A stretch of 64,000 nt of DNA from Bosea vaviloviae (GTDB lineage: Bacteria; Pseudomonadota; Alphaproteobacteria; Rhizobiales; Beijerinckiaceae), in assembly GCF_001741865.1 (NCBI RefSeq), contig NZ_CP017147.1, forward strand, positions 124,001 to 188,000, in the 5' to 3' direction. Below, one piece after another: positions 1 through 7,421 of the stretch; within the stretch, counting starts at the first letter, position 1; each line of letters starts with the position of its first letter. A model generated the notes under the pieces. It was not told the origin of the DNA. It saw only the letters and a list, made by a program, of their open reading frames with translations, and made no database searches. The position numbers and the translations under genes were made by a program.

Positions 1-2
1 GC

Positions 3-524
3 CACGACATGCCCATCAGCGCGGAGAACGCGGCAGGGCTGGTGCGCGACTACGATATCGTCGCGGACGGCAGCGACAATTTCGCCACCCGGGACGCCGT
101 GCATTCGGCCTGCCTTGCGGCACGGATCCCGCTGGTCAGCGCCGCGGTACAGCTCACCGACGGGCTGCTTACCACCTTCAAGGCCTATCTCGGCCGGCCG
201 CACCCTTGCTACCGTTGCCTGTTCCCGGACGCGCCTCCGGCGGCGGTGACCCCGTCCTGCTCCGAAATCGGCGTGCTCGGCCCGGCGGTCGGCGCGCTCG
301 GCTCGATGCAGGCCATCGAGGTGATCAAGGAGATCCTGGGCACGGGGCCGAGCCTTTCGGGCACGCTGATGATGTACGACGCCTGGCACTGCGCGCTCGA
401 CGCCATCGCCCTGCCGCGCCGGGCGGGTTGCCTGACCTGCGAAGCGATCGCTCAGCCGCCCGTCACCGGCGGGAACAGCCCAACCTCGTCATCGGAGGCA
501 AGCTCGTGCGAATTCTCGACGTAA
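3..524 (+). CDS. Molybdopterin-synthase adenylyltransferase (MoeB/ThiF family), C-terminal part
   Basis: The 5' end lies outside the window; the frame is open from base 3. ThiF/MoeB proteins adenylate the C-terminal Gly-Gly of a small ubiquitin-like sulfur carrier. Visible features are the DGSDNFATR segment carrying the family's conserved Asp, the CYRC and CLTC pairs that form the structural zinc site, and the conserved SCSEIGVLGPAVG stretch. About 24 residues follow the last Cys pair, and this tail is encoded antisense to the C-terminus of the facing moaD-like gene. The MoaD-type neighbour supports a role in molybdopterin or thiamine sulfur transfer. MoeB and ThiF cannot be separated from this fragment. 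Confidence 0.85.
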   Translation, partial: HDMPISAENAAGLVRDYDIVADGSDNFATRDAVHSACLAARIPLVSAAVQLTDGLLTTFKAYLGRPHPCYRCLFPDAPPAAVTPSCSEIGVLGPAVGALGSMQAIEVIKEILGTGPSLSGTLMMYDAWHCALDAIALPRRAGCLTCEAIAQPPVTGGNSPTSSSEASSCEFST

Positions 525-703
525 CGGCGATTGACGGTGAAGCGCATGCTGCCGCGCGCGTCGGCAATCTCGGCCAGGGCCGGATAGCGCGCCGCAAGAT
601 GCCGCACGAGGTCGTCAACCGTCCGGCATTGCACCGGCAAGGCGATCTCCTCATTGGGGATGCCGGTCTTGGTGCGGAGCCAGGAGAAATAGGAAATTTT
701 CAT
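452..703 (-). CDS. MoaD/ThiS-family sulfur carrier protein
   Basis: This is an 83-residue ubiquitin-fold protein ending in Gly-Gly, the residues that are adenylated and thiocarboxylated in MoaD and ThiS. The C-terminal DEVGLFPPVTGG matches MoaD (D-E-V-A-x-x-P-P-V-x-G-G). I chose ATG at 703 because GGAG lies six bases upstream; an in-frame ATG at 721 would add six residues. It converges on the adenylyltransferase gene and overlaps it by 73 bp, so the carrier and its activating enzyme are encoded partly on opposite strands of the same DNA. It is the small subunit of molybdopterin synthase or a paralogue; no large subunit MoaE is seen here. Confidence 0.85.
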   Translation of the reverse strand: MKISYFSWLRTKTGIPNEEIALPVQCRTVDDLVRHLAARYPALAEIADARGSMRFTVNRRYVENSHELASDDEVGLFPPVTGG

Positions 704-721
704 ATGGATCTCCATTTCCAA

Positions 722-828
722 GCGTAATAAATTCTGATAGCGATGATTATGTCAATACAATTCTCCTTCATCAAACTAATATCTACAGTATTTCTATGGA
801 ATCAGGCCAATAACTGAAGGATGAATTC
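722..828. promoter_or_regulatory. AT-rich divergent intergenic region
   Basis: About 107 bases separate the moaD-like gene (leftward) from the CoA-transferase gene (rightward). The sequence is clearly AT-rich against a GC-rich background, as expected for a divergent promoter region. AAGGATG just before the ATG at 829 supplies a ribosome binding site. I could not define individual promoter boxes with confidence. Confidence 0.4.
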
Positions 829-2019
829 ATGTCGGCATCGCTTGACGGGGTAAAGGTAATCGACCTCTCGCGCTATATTGCCGGGCCGTTCTGCGGTCAG
901 CTTCTGGGCGATCTCGGCGCCGATGTGGTGAAGGTCGAACGCATCGACGGCGGCGAGGAGGGCCGGCGCGTCGGCGAGACGGTGGAGGGAGACACGCTGT
1001 TCTTTCTCTCTGCCAACCGCAACAAGCGCGGCTTCGCCATCGATTTCCGCGACAAGGAGGGCCAGGCGCTGCTCCGGCAGCTCGCCGCTACCGCCGACAT
1101 CCTGATCGAGAACTTCCGGCCCGGCACGATGGAGGCCATGGGGCTCGGCTGGGACGTGCTGAGCGCGCTGAATCCGCGCCTGATCATGGTGCGCATCTCA
1201 GGCTTCGGGCAGGAGGGGCCGCTCGCCCAGCATCCCTGCTTCGACGGCGCCGCCCAGGCTCAGTCCGGCGTCATGGCGATGACCGGACCGGCAGGCGGCG
1301 CGCCGACCATGGCGGGCGTCTTCGTCTGCGACTATTCGACCGCGCTCTACGGCGTTATCGGCACCCTCGCGGCGCTGCATGCGCGCGAGACCAGCGGCCG
1401 CGGCCAGGTCGTCGAGGCGACCCTGATGGATAGCGGCATGGCGCTGATGACCACGGCGATCCCGGAGCGCATCCTCTTCGGCCGCGAGCCGGAGCGCCTT
1501 GGCAACCGTGACCGCTACCTCTCGCCCTCGCACTGCTTCCGCAGCCGGGACGGCATCTGGATCTATATCGTTGCCGGCAACGACGTGCATTTCCCGCGGC
1601 TCGCCGCCGCGATGGGCCGGCCGGAGCTGGCGCAGGATGCGCGCTTCGCCACCTTCGTCGCCCGCAATGCCAATGTCGCCGAGCTGGAGGCGATCATCGA
1701 TGCCTGGGCGGCCGAGCGCGATGGCGAAGCCGTTCTCGAGATCATCCACGCGGCCGACATCCCCTGCGAGCGCGTCGCCACCATCGCCGACGTCATCGCC
1801 AATCCGCAGGTGGTGCATCGCAAGCAGATCGTCGACGTGCCTCACCCGGTGATGGGTTCAGTGCCGTTCCAGGCGCCTGCGGTGCGGCTGCATGGCACGC
1901 CCACCGTCATTCGCCGCGGCGCGCCCGGCCTCGGCGAGCACGGCGCCGAGATCCTGTCGGACTGGCTCGGCATGAGCACCCCCGAGATCGAACGGTTGCA
2001 GGCGGCGGGGACGATCTGA
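829..2019 (+). CDS. CaiB/BaiF-family (type III) CoA-transferase
   Basis: The 396-residue protein matches the usual length of family III CoA-transferases, which move CoA between carboxylic acids through an aspartyl-CoA intermediate. The N-terminal LDGVKVIDLSRYIAGPFC and LGADVVKVER segments, the NRNKR stretch near residue 63 and ENFRPG near residue 95 are family hallmarks. Asp168 in CDYSTALYG is at the position of the catalytic aspartate. The start is ATG with AAGGATG upstream. The substrate cannot be read from sequence. The gene stands alone upstream of an SIS-domain gene and may or may not serve the same pathway. Confidence 0.85.
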   Translation: MSASLDGVKVIDLSRYIAGPFCGQLLGDLGADVVKVERIDGGEEGRRVGETVEGDTLFFLSANRNKRGFAIDFRDKEGQALLRQLAATADILIENFRPGTMEAMGLGWDVLSALNPRLIMVRISGFGQEGPLAQHPCFDGAAQAQSGVMAMTGPAGGAPTMAGVFVCDYSTALYGVIGTLAALHARETSGRGQVVEATLMDSGMALMTTAIPERILFGREPERLGNRDRYLSPSHCFRSRDGIWIYIVAGNDVHFPRLAAAMGRPELAQDARFATFVARNANVAELEAIIDAWAAERDGEAVLEIIHAADIPCERVATIADVIANPQVVHRKQIVDVPHPVMGSVPFQAPAVRLHGTPTVIRRGAPGLGEHGAEILSDWLGMSTPEIERLQAAGTI

Positions 2020-2089
2020 GAGATCGATGAGCGCTGGAGCTCGGTACGGACTCCGGCCAACCGAAGCAGCGGCTTTGCCCGATGCGCGC

Positions 2090-2110
2090 CAATTGGTATT
2101 GCTAGAATGG
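2090..2110 (+). promoter_or_regulatory. Candidate operator shared with the dppA-like promoter
   Basis: CAATTGGTATT is followed by GCTAGAATGG. The same eleven bases followed by CTAGA occur on the other strand upstream of the dppA-like gene (7051-7067). The TTGGTATT core resembles half of a TTGGTATACCAA-type GntR/HutC operator, and TAGAAT could serve as a -10 box. It lies about 45 bp upstream of a short leader reading frame that couples to the SIS gene. The match is seen; the operator role is inferred. Confidence 0.4.
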
Positions 2111-2154
2111 CGAAAGGCATTAAAGTGGTTCTATAGCCGCCAGGGAATCCAGTC

Positions 2155-2283
2155 ATGCTGACGGAACGCATCAGTCAACGTTTCGTCGATCCCGTCTCCT
2201 GGATGACCGGCGAGGCGCTGGAGGGAGAGAAATCGGCCGTCGCCGCTCTGCGCGCCCGTCAAGCAATGGCCAGCAACCTATGA
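2155..2283 (+). CDS. Possible 42-residue leader peptide overlapping the SIS gene
   Basis: ATG at 2155 is preceded by AGGGA at normal spacing and opens a 42-codon frame. Its TGA overlaps the ATG of the SIS gene in the coupling pattern ATGA (2280-2283). I do not recognise the peptide (LTERISQRFVDPVSWM...). It could be a translationally coupled leader, a small protein, or chance. A start further into the SIS frame, at the Met of MAQETAEAP, would remove the overlap and argue for chance. Confidence 0.3.
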   Translation: MLTERISQRFVDPVSWMTGEALEGEKSAVAALRARQAMASNL

Positions 2284-3305
2284 CGGATCTCGGGCTCGGT
2301 TCCGCGATGGCGCAGGAAACCGCGGAAGCGCCGGATGTGGTCGCCCGCATCATGGCCTCGCGCGCAGACCTCGCGGCGCTGGCCGTACGCTTGCAGCGGA
2401 TGGATTTCGATGTCGCCGTGATCTGCGGGCGCGGCAGCTCGGGCCATGCCGGCGTCCATCTGCGCTATCTCCTGGAGACGCGCATCGGCGTGCCCGTTTC
2501 CGCGACCGCGCCGTCGGTGATCACCAGCTTGAAACGGCCGGTGGCCTTGCGCCGCGCGCTGTTCATCGTGATCTCGCAATCGGGTCGCAGCCCGGACCTC
2601 GTGGCGGCCACGATGGCCGCCCGGCGCGAGGGCGCCGCCACCGTCGCCATCCTCAACGACATCGCCTCGCCCGTGGCGCGCGCCGCCGAATGGGTGCTGC
2701 CGCTGGAGGCAGGGCTGGAGCGCTCGGTCGCCGCTACCAAGAGTGTGATCGGGTCGATGGCACTGGGTGCGCTGCTAGTCGCTCTTCTCGCCGATGATCA
2801 CGAGCTCGTGGCCGCGCTGGAGCGCCTGCCGGGGCGGCTGTCGCAGGCGTTGCAGCTCGATTGGGACGTGGTCGGCCGGAGCCTGCCGATGGCGCGCGCC
2901 GCCTTCATCGCAGGACGAGGCTACGGCTTGGGCCCGGCGCGCGAAATCGCGCTCAAGATGGCCGAGACCTTGCGCCTGCCGGCGCTCGCCTATTCCGCTG
3001 CCGAATTGCTGCACGGGCCGCGCGCGGCCGTCACCGACCAGACCCCGGTGCTGGCGCTGCGGGTCGGAGACGAGACCGCCGAGGCGGTCGACGCGCTGGT
3101 CGCCAATCTCGACGCCTCGCATCTCGCGGCGCATCTGGCCGGCGGGCCGGACTCGCGCCTGCCCTGGATCGGCGACGACCATCCGGTCACGGACGCCATC
3201 GCCATGCTCGCCCCAGCCTATCGCATGATCGAGCGCACGGCGCTCGCGATGGGTTACGACCCCGACAATCCACCGCATCTGAAGAAGGTCACGGAAACGC
3301 TGTGA
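2280..3305 (+). CDS. SIS-domain sugar-phosphate isomerase/deaminase (GlmS C-terminal-like)
   Basis: At 341 residues it holds two SIS domains and no N-terminal glutaminase domain. Sugar-phosphate binding motifs are visible: GRGSSGHA near residue 44, SQSGRSPD near residue 99, and in the second domain GRGYGLGPAREIALKMAET followed by ELLHGP. The MAQETAEAP start-like segment at residue 10 matches the common N-terminus of AgaS/GlmS-like proteins, so the true start may lie there. Such proteins isomerise, deaminate or deglycate amino-sugar phosphates. The motif shared with the neighbouring peptide-type ABC transporter suggests an imported amino sugar or sugar-amino acid conjugate; this last step is speculation. 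Confidence 0.8.
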   Translation: MTDLGLGSAMAQETAEAPDVVARIMASRADLAALAVRLQRMDFDVAVICGRGSSGHAGVHLRYLLETRIGVPVSATAPSVITSLKRPVALRRALFIVISQSGRSPDLVAATMAARREGAATVAILNDIASPVARAAEWVLPLEAGLERSVAATKSVIGSMALGALLVALLADDHELVAALERLPGRLSQALQLDWDVVGRSLPMARAAFIAGRGYGLGPAREIALKMAETLRLPALAYSAAELLHGPRAAVTDQTPVLALRVGDETAEAVDALVANLDASHLAAHLAGGPDSRLPWIGDDHPVTDAIAMLAPAYRMIERTALAMGYDPDNPPHLKKVTETL

Positions 3306-3358
3306 CGATCAAAGCGCTACGGATTCCGGCTAAATCGCTGGGGTAGCGTCGCGGCAGA

Positions 3359-4228
3359 TCACTGTTCGCCTCGCAGGCGCGGATCGAGCGTGTCGCGCAG
3401 GACATCGCCGAGCAGGTTGAGCGCGAAGGCCAGGATCAGGATCGCGACCCCTGAGAACACCGCGCTCCAGGGCGAGAGCAGCAGCACATTGCGCCCCTCC
3501 GACAGCATGGTGCCCAGCGACGGCGCCGGAGGCTGCGTGCCGAGCCCGAGAAAGGACAGGGATGCCTCGACCAGGATCGCAGCCGAGAGCAACAGGCTCG
3601 TCTGCACCAGCAGCACGCTCGCCAGGTTGGGCAGCATGTGGACGAAGATGATGCGCGCGTCGGAGGCCCCGATCGCACGCGCATTCATCACGAAATCGCT
3701 CTCGGCCACGACCAGCGCCGGCCCGCGCAGCAAGCGCGCGAAGATCGGCGTGTAGACCACCGCGATCGCGATCGCGGTCGGGCCGGAACCCGGACCCAGC
3801 ATCGCGATGACGCCGATAGCGAGCAGGATCACCGGGAAGGCGAAGAGCACATCCATGCAGCGCATGACGATGCGCTCGGTCCAGCCGCGATAATAGGCCG
3901 CGACGAGGCCAAGCGTGCCGCCGATCAGGAGCGCAACGATCACCGCCGCAGCCGAGATGCCCAGCGAAGCGCGCAGGCCGTGGATCAATCGCGACAGCAG
4001 ATCGCGGCCGAACTGGTCGGCGCCAAGCCAATGCGCCGCGCTCGGGCCCTTCAACCGGGCCAGGATGTCCTGCGCCAGCGGATCGTAAGGTGAGATCCAG
4101 GGTGCCAGCACCGCGACGAGGACGAGCCCAATCACGGCGCTCGCCGCTACGATCAGCAGCTTTGGCGTCTTGCCTGTCTTTGGCATCTTGCCTGTCTTTG
4201 GCGTCTTGCCGGCCATGGCGGCGCTCAC
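3359..4228 (-). CDS. ABC transporter permease, DppC/OppC family
   Basis: This is the second permease of a peptide/nickel-type (family 5) importer. The N-terminus is a cytoplasmic lysine-rich tail with a short repeat (TGKTPK, TGKMPK, TGKTPK), then a first membrane helix, the DPLAQDILARLKGPS linker and HWLGADQFGRDLLSR, typical of DppC. The EAA loop reads NARAIGASDARIIFVHMLPN. GTG at 4228 overlaps the TGA of the upstream permease (GTGA), giving 289 residues; ATG at 4216 is an alternative. It follows dppA- and dppB-like genes. No ATPase gene is present in the window, so the importer must use one encoded elsewhere. Confidence 0.85.
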   Translation of the reverse strand: MSAAMAGKTPKTGKMPKTGKTPKLLIVAASAVIGLVLVAVLAPWISPYDPLAQDILARLKGPSAAHWLGADQFGRDLLSRLIHGLRASLGISAAAVIVALLIGGTLGLVAAYYRGWTERIVMRCMDVLFAFPVILLAIGVIAMLGPGSGPTAIAIAVVYTPIFARLLRGPALVVAESDFVMNARAIGASDARIIFVHMLPNLASVLLVQTSLLLSAAILVEASLSFLGLGTQPPAPSLGTMLSEGRNVLLLSPWSAVFSGVAILILAFALNLLGDVLRDTLDPRLRGEQ

Positions 4229-5169
4229 AGCCGCACGCGCGGGTCGATCAGCACATACAGCAGATCGACCACGAAATTGACGAGCACGAAGGCGAAGGTG
4301 ACGACGAGGATGGTCGCCTGCACCAGCGGATAATTGCGTTCGGCGATGGCCCCCAGGATCAATCGCCCGAGGCCCGGAATGGCAAAGACCTGCTCCACCA
4401 CGATGGCGCCGCCGAGCAGATAGCCGGTCATGATGCCCGCGCTGGTCACGAACGGGATCAGCGCATTGCGCAGCGCATGCCGGTACAGGATGCGCCGCTC
4501 CGGCAGGCCCTTGGCGCGGGCGGTGCGGACATAGTCCTGCTGCAGCGCGTCGAGCATGGCCGAGCGCACCAGGCGGGAGAGATTGGCCAGGATCGGCAGG
4601 GCCAGCGCCACCGCCGGCAGCAGCAGCTTTGCGATATTGCCGAGCGGGTCTTCGCTGAACGGGACATAGCCGAGAAGCTGCCAGTCCGGCGCCAGCGTCG
4701 TCAGCGCCAGGATCATCATGATGCCGAGCCAGAAGGAGGGGATGGTGAGCCCCGCCACCGAGCCTACCCGCAAGGCGGTATCCCAGGCCTTGCCGCGCAA
4801 GCGCGCCATCAGCACGCCCAGCGGCAGCGACAGGCCGGCTCCCACGATCAGCGCCAGCATGGTGAGCTGGATCGTCGGCCACATATGGCCCGTGATCTCC
4901 TCGGAGACCGGCCGCCTCGTCCACAGCGACACGCCGAGATCGCCCGTCAGCACGCCGCCGAGCCAGCTGAAATACTGCAGCACCACCGGCTGATCGAGCC
5001 CGATCCGGCTGCGCAGCGCCGCGACCCGATCGGGCGTCACCTCGGTATTGGCGCCCAGCATGATCGCGACCGCGTCGCCCGGGATCAGCCGGATCATCAG
5101 GAAGGTCAGCACCGACACGCCAAACAAGACGACGGCGAGATCAAGCGCACGGGAGCGGACGAAGCTCAT
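4225..5169 (-). CDS. ABC transporter permease, DppB/OppB family
   Basis: At 314 residues with six predicted membrane helices, this is the first permease of a peptide-type importer. It shows the family pattern: an N-terminal helix ending in FLMIRLIPGDAV, the periplasmic region with GLDQPVVLQYFSWLGG and LGVSL, an EAA loop DYVRTARAKGLPERRILYRHALRN and a C-terminal LIDPRVRL. The stop codon overlaps the start of the DppC-type gene, so translation is coupled. A repeat-containing gap of about 290 bp separates it from the binding-protein gene upstream. Substrate class (peptide, opine, nickel or glycoconjugate) is not decided by sequence. Confidence 0.87.
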   Translation of the reverse strand: MSFVRSRALDLAVVLFGVSVLTFLMIRLIPGDAVAIMLGANTEVTPDRVAALRSRIGLDQPVVLQYFSWLGGVLTGDLGVSLWTRRPVSEEITGHMWPTIQLTMLALIVGAGLSLPLGVLMARLRGKAWDTALRVGSVAGLTIPSFWLGIMMILALTTLAPDWQLLGYVPFSEDPLGNIAKLLLPAVALALPILANLSRLVRSAMLDALQQDYVRTARAKGLPERRILYRHALRNALIPFVTSAGIMTGYLLGGAIVVEQVFAIPGLGRLILGAIAERNYPLVQATILVVTFAFVLVNFVVDLLYVLIDPRVRL

Positions 5170-5204
5170 TGGCAGGACCGAGGTGGGCTACCACGGAAAC
5201 ACCG

Positions 5205-5383
5205 GGTCATCCCGGGCGTAGCCCTCGGGTCCGATCTTCGATCGGCCCAAGGATAAACTCCACGCAGACCCGGGATCCATGCCTGAACGCATACTGGCGA
5301 TGCTCCGGCATGGATCCCGGGTCTCCCGGAGACTGCCATCGGGCCGGCTGAAAGCCGGACCCGGTGGGTCGCCCGGGATGACG
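5205..5383. repeat. Intergenic palindromic repeat (GTCATCC family) with internal module
   Basis: GTCATCCCGGGCG near 5206 is matched by its inverse CGCCCGGGATGAC ending at 5382. Inside are a second inverted repeat around ATGCC/GGCAT (GGGATCCATGCC and GGCATGGATCCC) and a module beginning CCTCGGGTCCGATCTTCGAT (5223-5261) that recurs inside the copies at 35945 and 39135. It fills the gap between dppA- and dppB-like genes and would fold in the mRNA, possibly lowering permease expression relative to the binding protein. Confidence 0.75.
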
Positions 5384-5460
5384 GCGCGCTTTCTAGAAAG
5401 AACATGCTGCTATGGAAACGCGACAAGCCGCCAAGTGCATCGCGGCCCAACCCGACTGCC

Positions 5461-6978
5461 TCACCGCGCCTGCGTCGTCGTGGCGAGCGAGAACAGCGAG
5501 CGGTTCGCGACGATGTCGAACCCGCTGACATTCGTGCGCATGGCGGTGAAGAGCTGGCCATAGGTCATGAAGGCAGCCGGGCCGTCACAGGTCAGGAGCG
5601 ACTGTACCCGGTTATACGACGCCTTGCGCTTCGCCCGATCGGTCTCGATGCGGGCCGCATCGAGCAGGCCGTCGATCTCGGGGTTCGAGTATTTGAACAC
5701 ATTGGTCGAGCCGGCCGTGCGGAAGGTCCGGTAGAAATAGTCGTCCGGATCAATCGAGCCCGCATTGGTCGAGACGAAGGCGTCGAAATTCGAGTTGCGC
5801 CAATCCTGCACGAACTGGCCGAGCTCGGGGATCTTCAGCTCCGCCTTGAAGCCGGCCTTGTTGAGCTGCGCCTGCACGACCTGGGCGATGTCGCGAATAT
5901 CCTGGCGCGGCAGCACGAGCAGCGTCACCGCAACCGGCGCCGTGATCCCTGCGGCCTTGAGCAACTCCTGCGCCTTGGCGGCAGAGGGCGTGAAACAGGG
6001 GAACTCCTTCACATCGAGCGCCCATTCCTTCAGCGCCGGCGAGAGCGGCCCGCCGGGAACGCCGGCGCCGAAGAGCGCGGCCTGGACGATCTCCTGCCGG
6101 TTCAGCGCGTAGTTCAGCGCCTCGCGCACCTTCGGATTGTCGAAGGGAGGCTTGGAGGTGTTCATGCCGACGAGCGTATAGGCGAGCTCCAGCGTGTCGG
6201 CGATCTTGACGTTCGGCCGGCCCTTGAGCTGCAGGGCCGTGGCGGCGTCGATATTCGGCAGCAGCGCATATTGGCCGCTCGACAGCCCGACCTGGCGCGT
6301 CGCCGATTCCGGGATGATGTTGAACTTCACCCCATCGAGCTTGGGCTGGCCCTTGTTCCAGTAGCCGGCATGCTTCTCCAGCTCGATGAAGCCGTTGGGC
6401 TGCCATTCCTTGAACTTGAACGGGCCTGTGCCGACAGGCTGGCGCTGCAAGCCATCCTTGTTGGTCTCGAAAGCGCGCGGCACGATCGCGATCGAGGCCA
6501 GCGCGGTCAGGAAGGGCGCCGACGGCTCCTTCAGCGTGACCTCGACGGTCCCGGCATCGACGGCGCTCGCCTTCTCCATCGCCGCGAGACGGCTCGCCAA
6601 TGGCGAGGCGATGTCCTTGGAGAGCACGCGGTTCAGGCTCGCGACGACGTCGGCCGCTTCCAGCGGCTTGCCGTCATGGAAGGTCGCGCCCGAGACCAGC
6701 TTGAAGACATAGCTCTTGCCGTCGCCGGAGAGCGTCCAGGACTGGGCCAGGGCCGGCACCACGCGGAGATCCTTGTCGATCCCGGTCAGGCCTTCATAGA
6801 TCGAGCCGTTCACCACCTGGAATGAGCTGAAAGCAGTGATGATATGCGGGTCGAGCCCGGCGGGAGAGGCATCGACCGCCGCTTGCAGCACCTGAGCTTG
6901 GGAAGGCGCCGGCAGAAGAGCCGCCGCAGCGAGCCCCATGGTCAGCGCCAGCGCCGTGGTGGTCAGAGAACGCGCCAT
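5461..6978 (-). CDS. ABC transporter substrate-binding protein, DppA/OppA family (SBP_bac_5)
   Basis: The 505-residue precursor begins with a Sec signal peptide (MARSLTTTALALTMG ... PAPSQAQ, cut near residue 29). Family features include YEGLTGIDKDLRVVPALAQSW, the GKSYVFKLVSGATFHDGKPLEAADVVAS segment (SBP_bac_5 signature region) and TGPFKFKEW. It captures the ligand in the periplasm and hands it to the two downstream permeases. GGGAG lies just upstream of the ATG. The promoter region carries the motif shared with the SIS gene. The length fits the family (about 500-530). Ligand unknown. Confidence 0.88.
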   Translation of the reverse strand: MARSLTTTALALTMGLAAAALLPAPSQAQVLQAAVDASPAGLDPHIITAFSSFQVVNGSIYEGLTGIDKDLRVVPALAQSWTLSGDGKSYVFKLVSGATFHDGKPLEAADVVASLNRVLSKDIASPLASRLAAMEKASAVDAGTVEVTLKEPSAPFLTALASIAIVPRAFETNKDGLQRQPVGTGPFKFKEWQPNGFIELEKHAGYWNKGQPKLDGVKFNIIPESATRQVGLSSGQYALLPNIDAATALQLKGRPNVKIADTLELAYTLVGMNTSKPPFDNPKVREALNYALNRQEIVQAALFGAGVPGGPLSPALKEWALDVKEFPCFTPSAAKAQELLKAAGITAPVAVTLLVLPRQDIRDIAQVVQAQLNKAGFKAELKIPELGQFVQDWRNSNFDAFVSTNAGSIDPDDYFYRTFRTAGSTNVFKYSNPEIDGLLDAARIETDRAKRKASYNRVQSLLTCDGPAAFMTYGQLFTAMRTNVSGFDIVANRSLFSLATTTQAR

Positions 6979-7050
6979 GCCTCAACTCCCCTACCGAATG
7001 CATCGGGCGGCCTATGGCCTTGCCCGGAGTGGTCTCATCGAAGGCTAGCC

Positions 7051-7067
7051 CTCTAGAATACCAATTG
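7051..7067 (-). promoter_or_regulatory. Candidate operator upstream of the dppABC-like operon
   Basis: On the minus strand this reads CAATTGGTATTCTAGAG, matching the motif at 2090-2110 in eleven consecutive bases plus CTAGA with one base less spacing. It lies about 73 bp upstream of the dppA-like start. The rest of the 280 bp between that start and the palindrome at 7264 shows no gene. Confidence 0.4.
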
Positions 7068-7263
7068 CAAGACGAGCCCTTGCCGCGACTCTGCGGCAGC
7101 AGGCATGAAATCGCAATCGCGACCCGCCTGCGCGCGAGGTTTCGAGCATGCAAGACACACCCGGCGCCGCGCTTCATAGACAGTTGAAGCCTGCGGCATC
7201 CCTCGCATTGTCGCCACAGCGAGAGCAGGAAAGGCTTTCCTCCGAGCGCTTGCTGTTTTGGCT

Positions 7264-7386
7264 CGGAACCACAGCGTCATCCTGGACAAGCCGCGAAGCG
7301 GCGCAGATCCGGATCCATCGTAGAGTGCAGTTCCCTACGATCTATCCCGGGACGACCTTTGGTCGCCCAGGATGACGGCGTGGTTC
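7264..7386. repeat. Intergenic palindromic repeat (GTCATCC family)
   Basis: CGGAACCACAGCGTCATCCTGG on the left pairs imperfectly with CCAGGATGACGGCGTGGTTC on the right. The middle carries GGATCCATCGTAGAG, also found in the copy at 33787. It separates the TRAP genes from the dpp-like operon; both read leftward. Confidence 0.75.
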
Positions 7387-7421
7387 GCGGCATAAACAAC
7401 GGGCTCCGGCGGCGAAGCGCC

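Noticed and set aside
3359..4924. 521-codon frame extending the DppC gene upstream
   Set aside because: Beyond 4228 it overlaps DppB in another frame and loses membrane-protein character.
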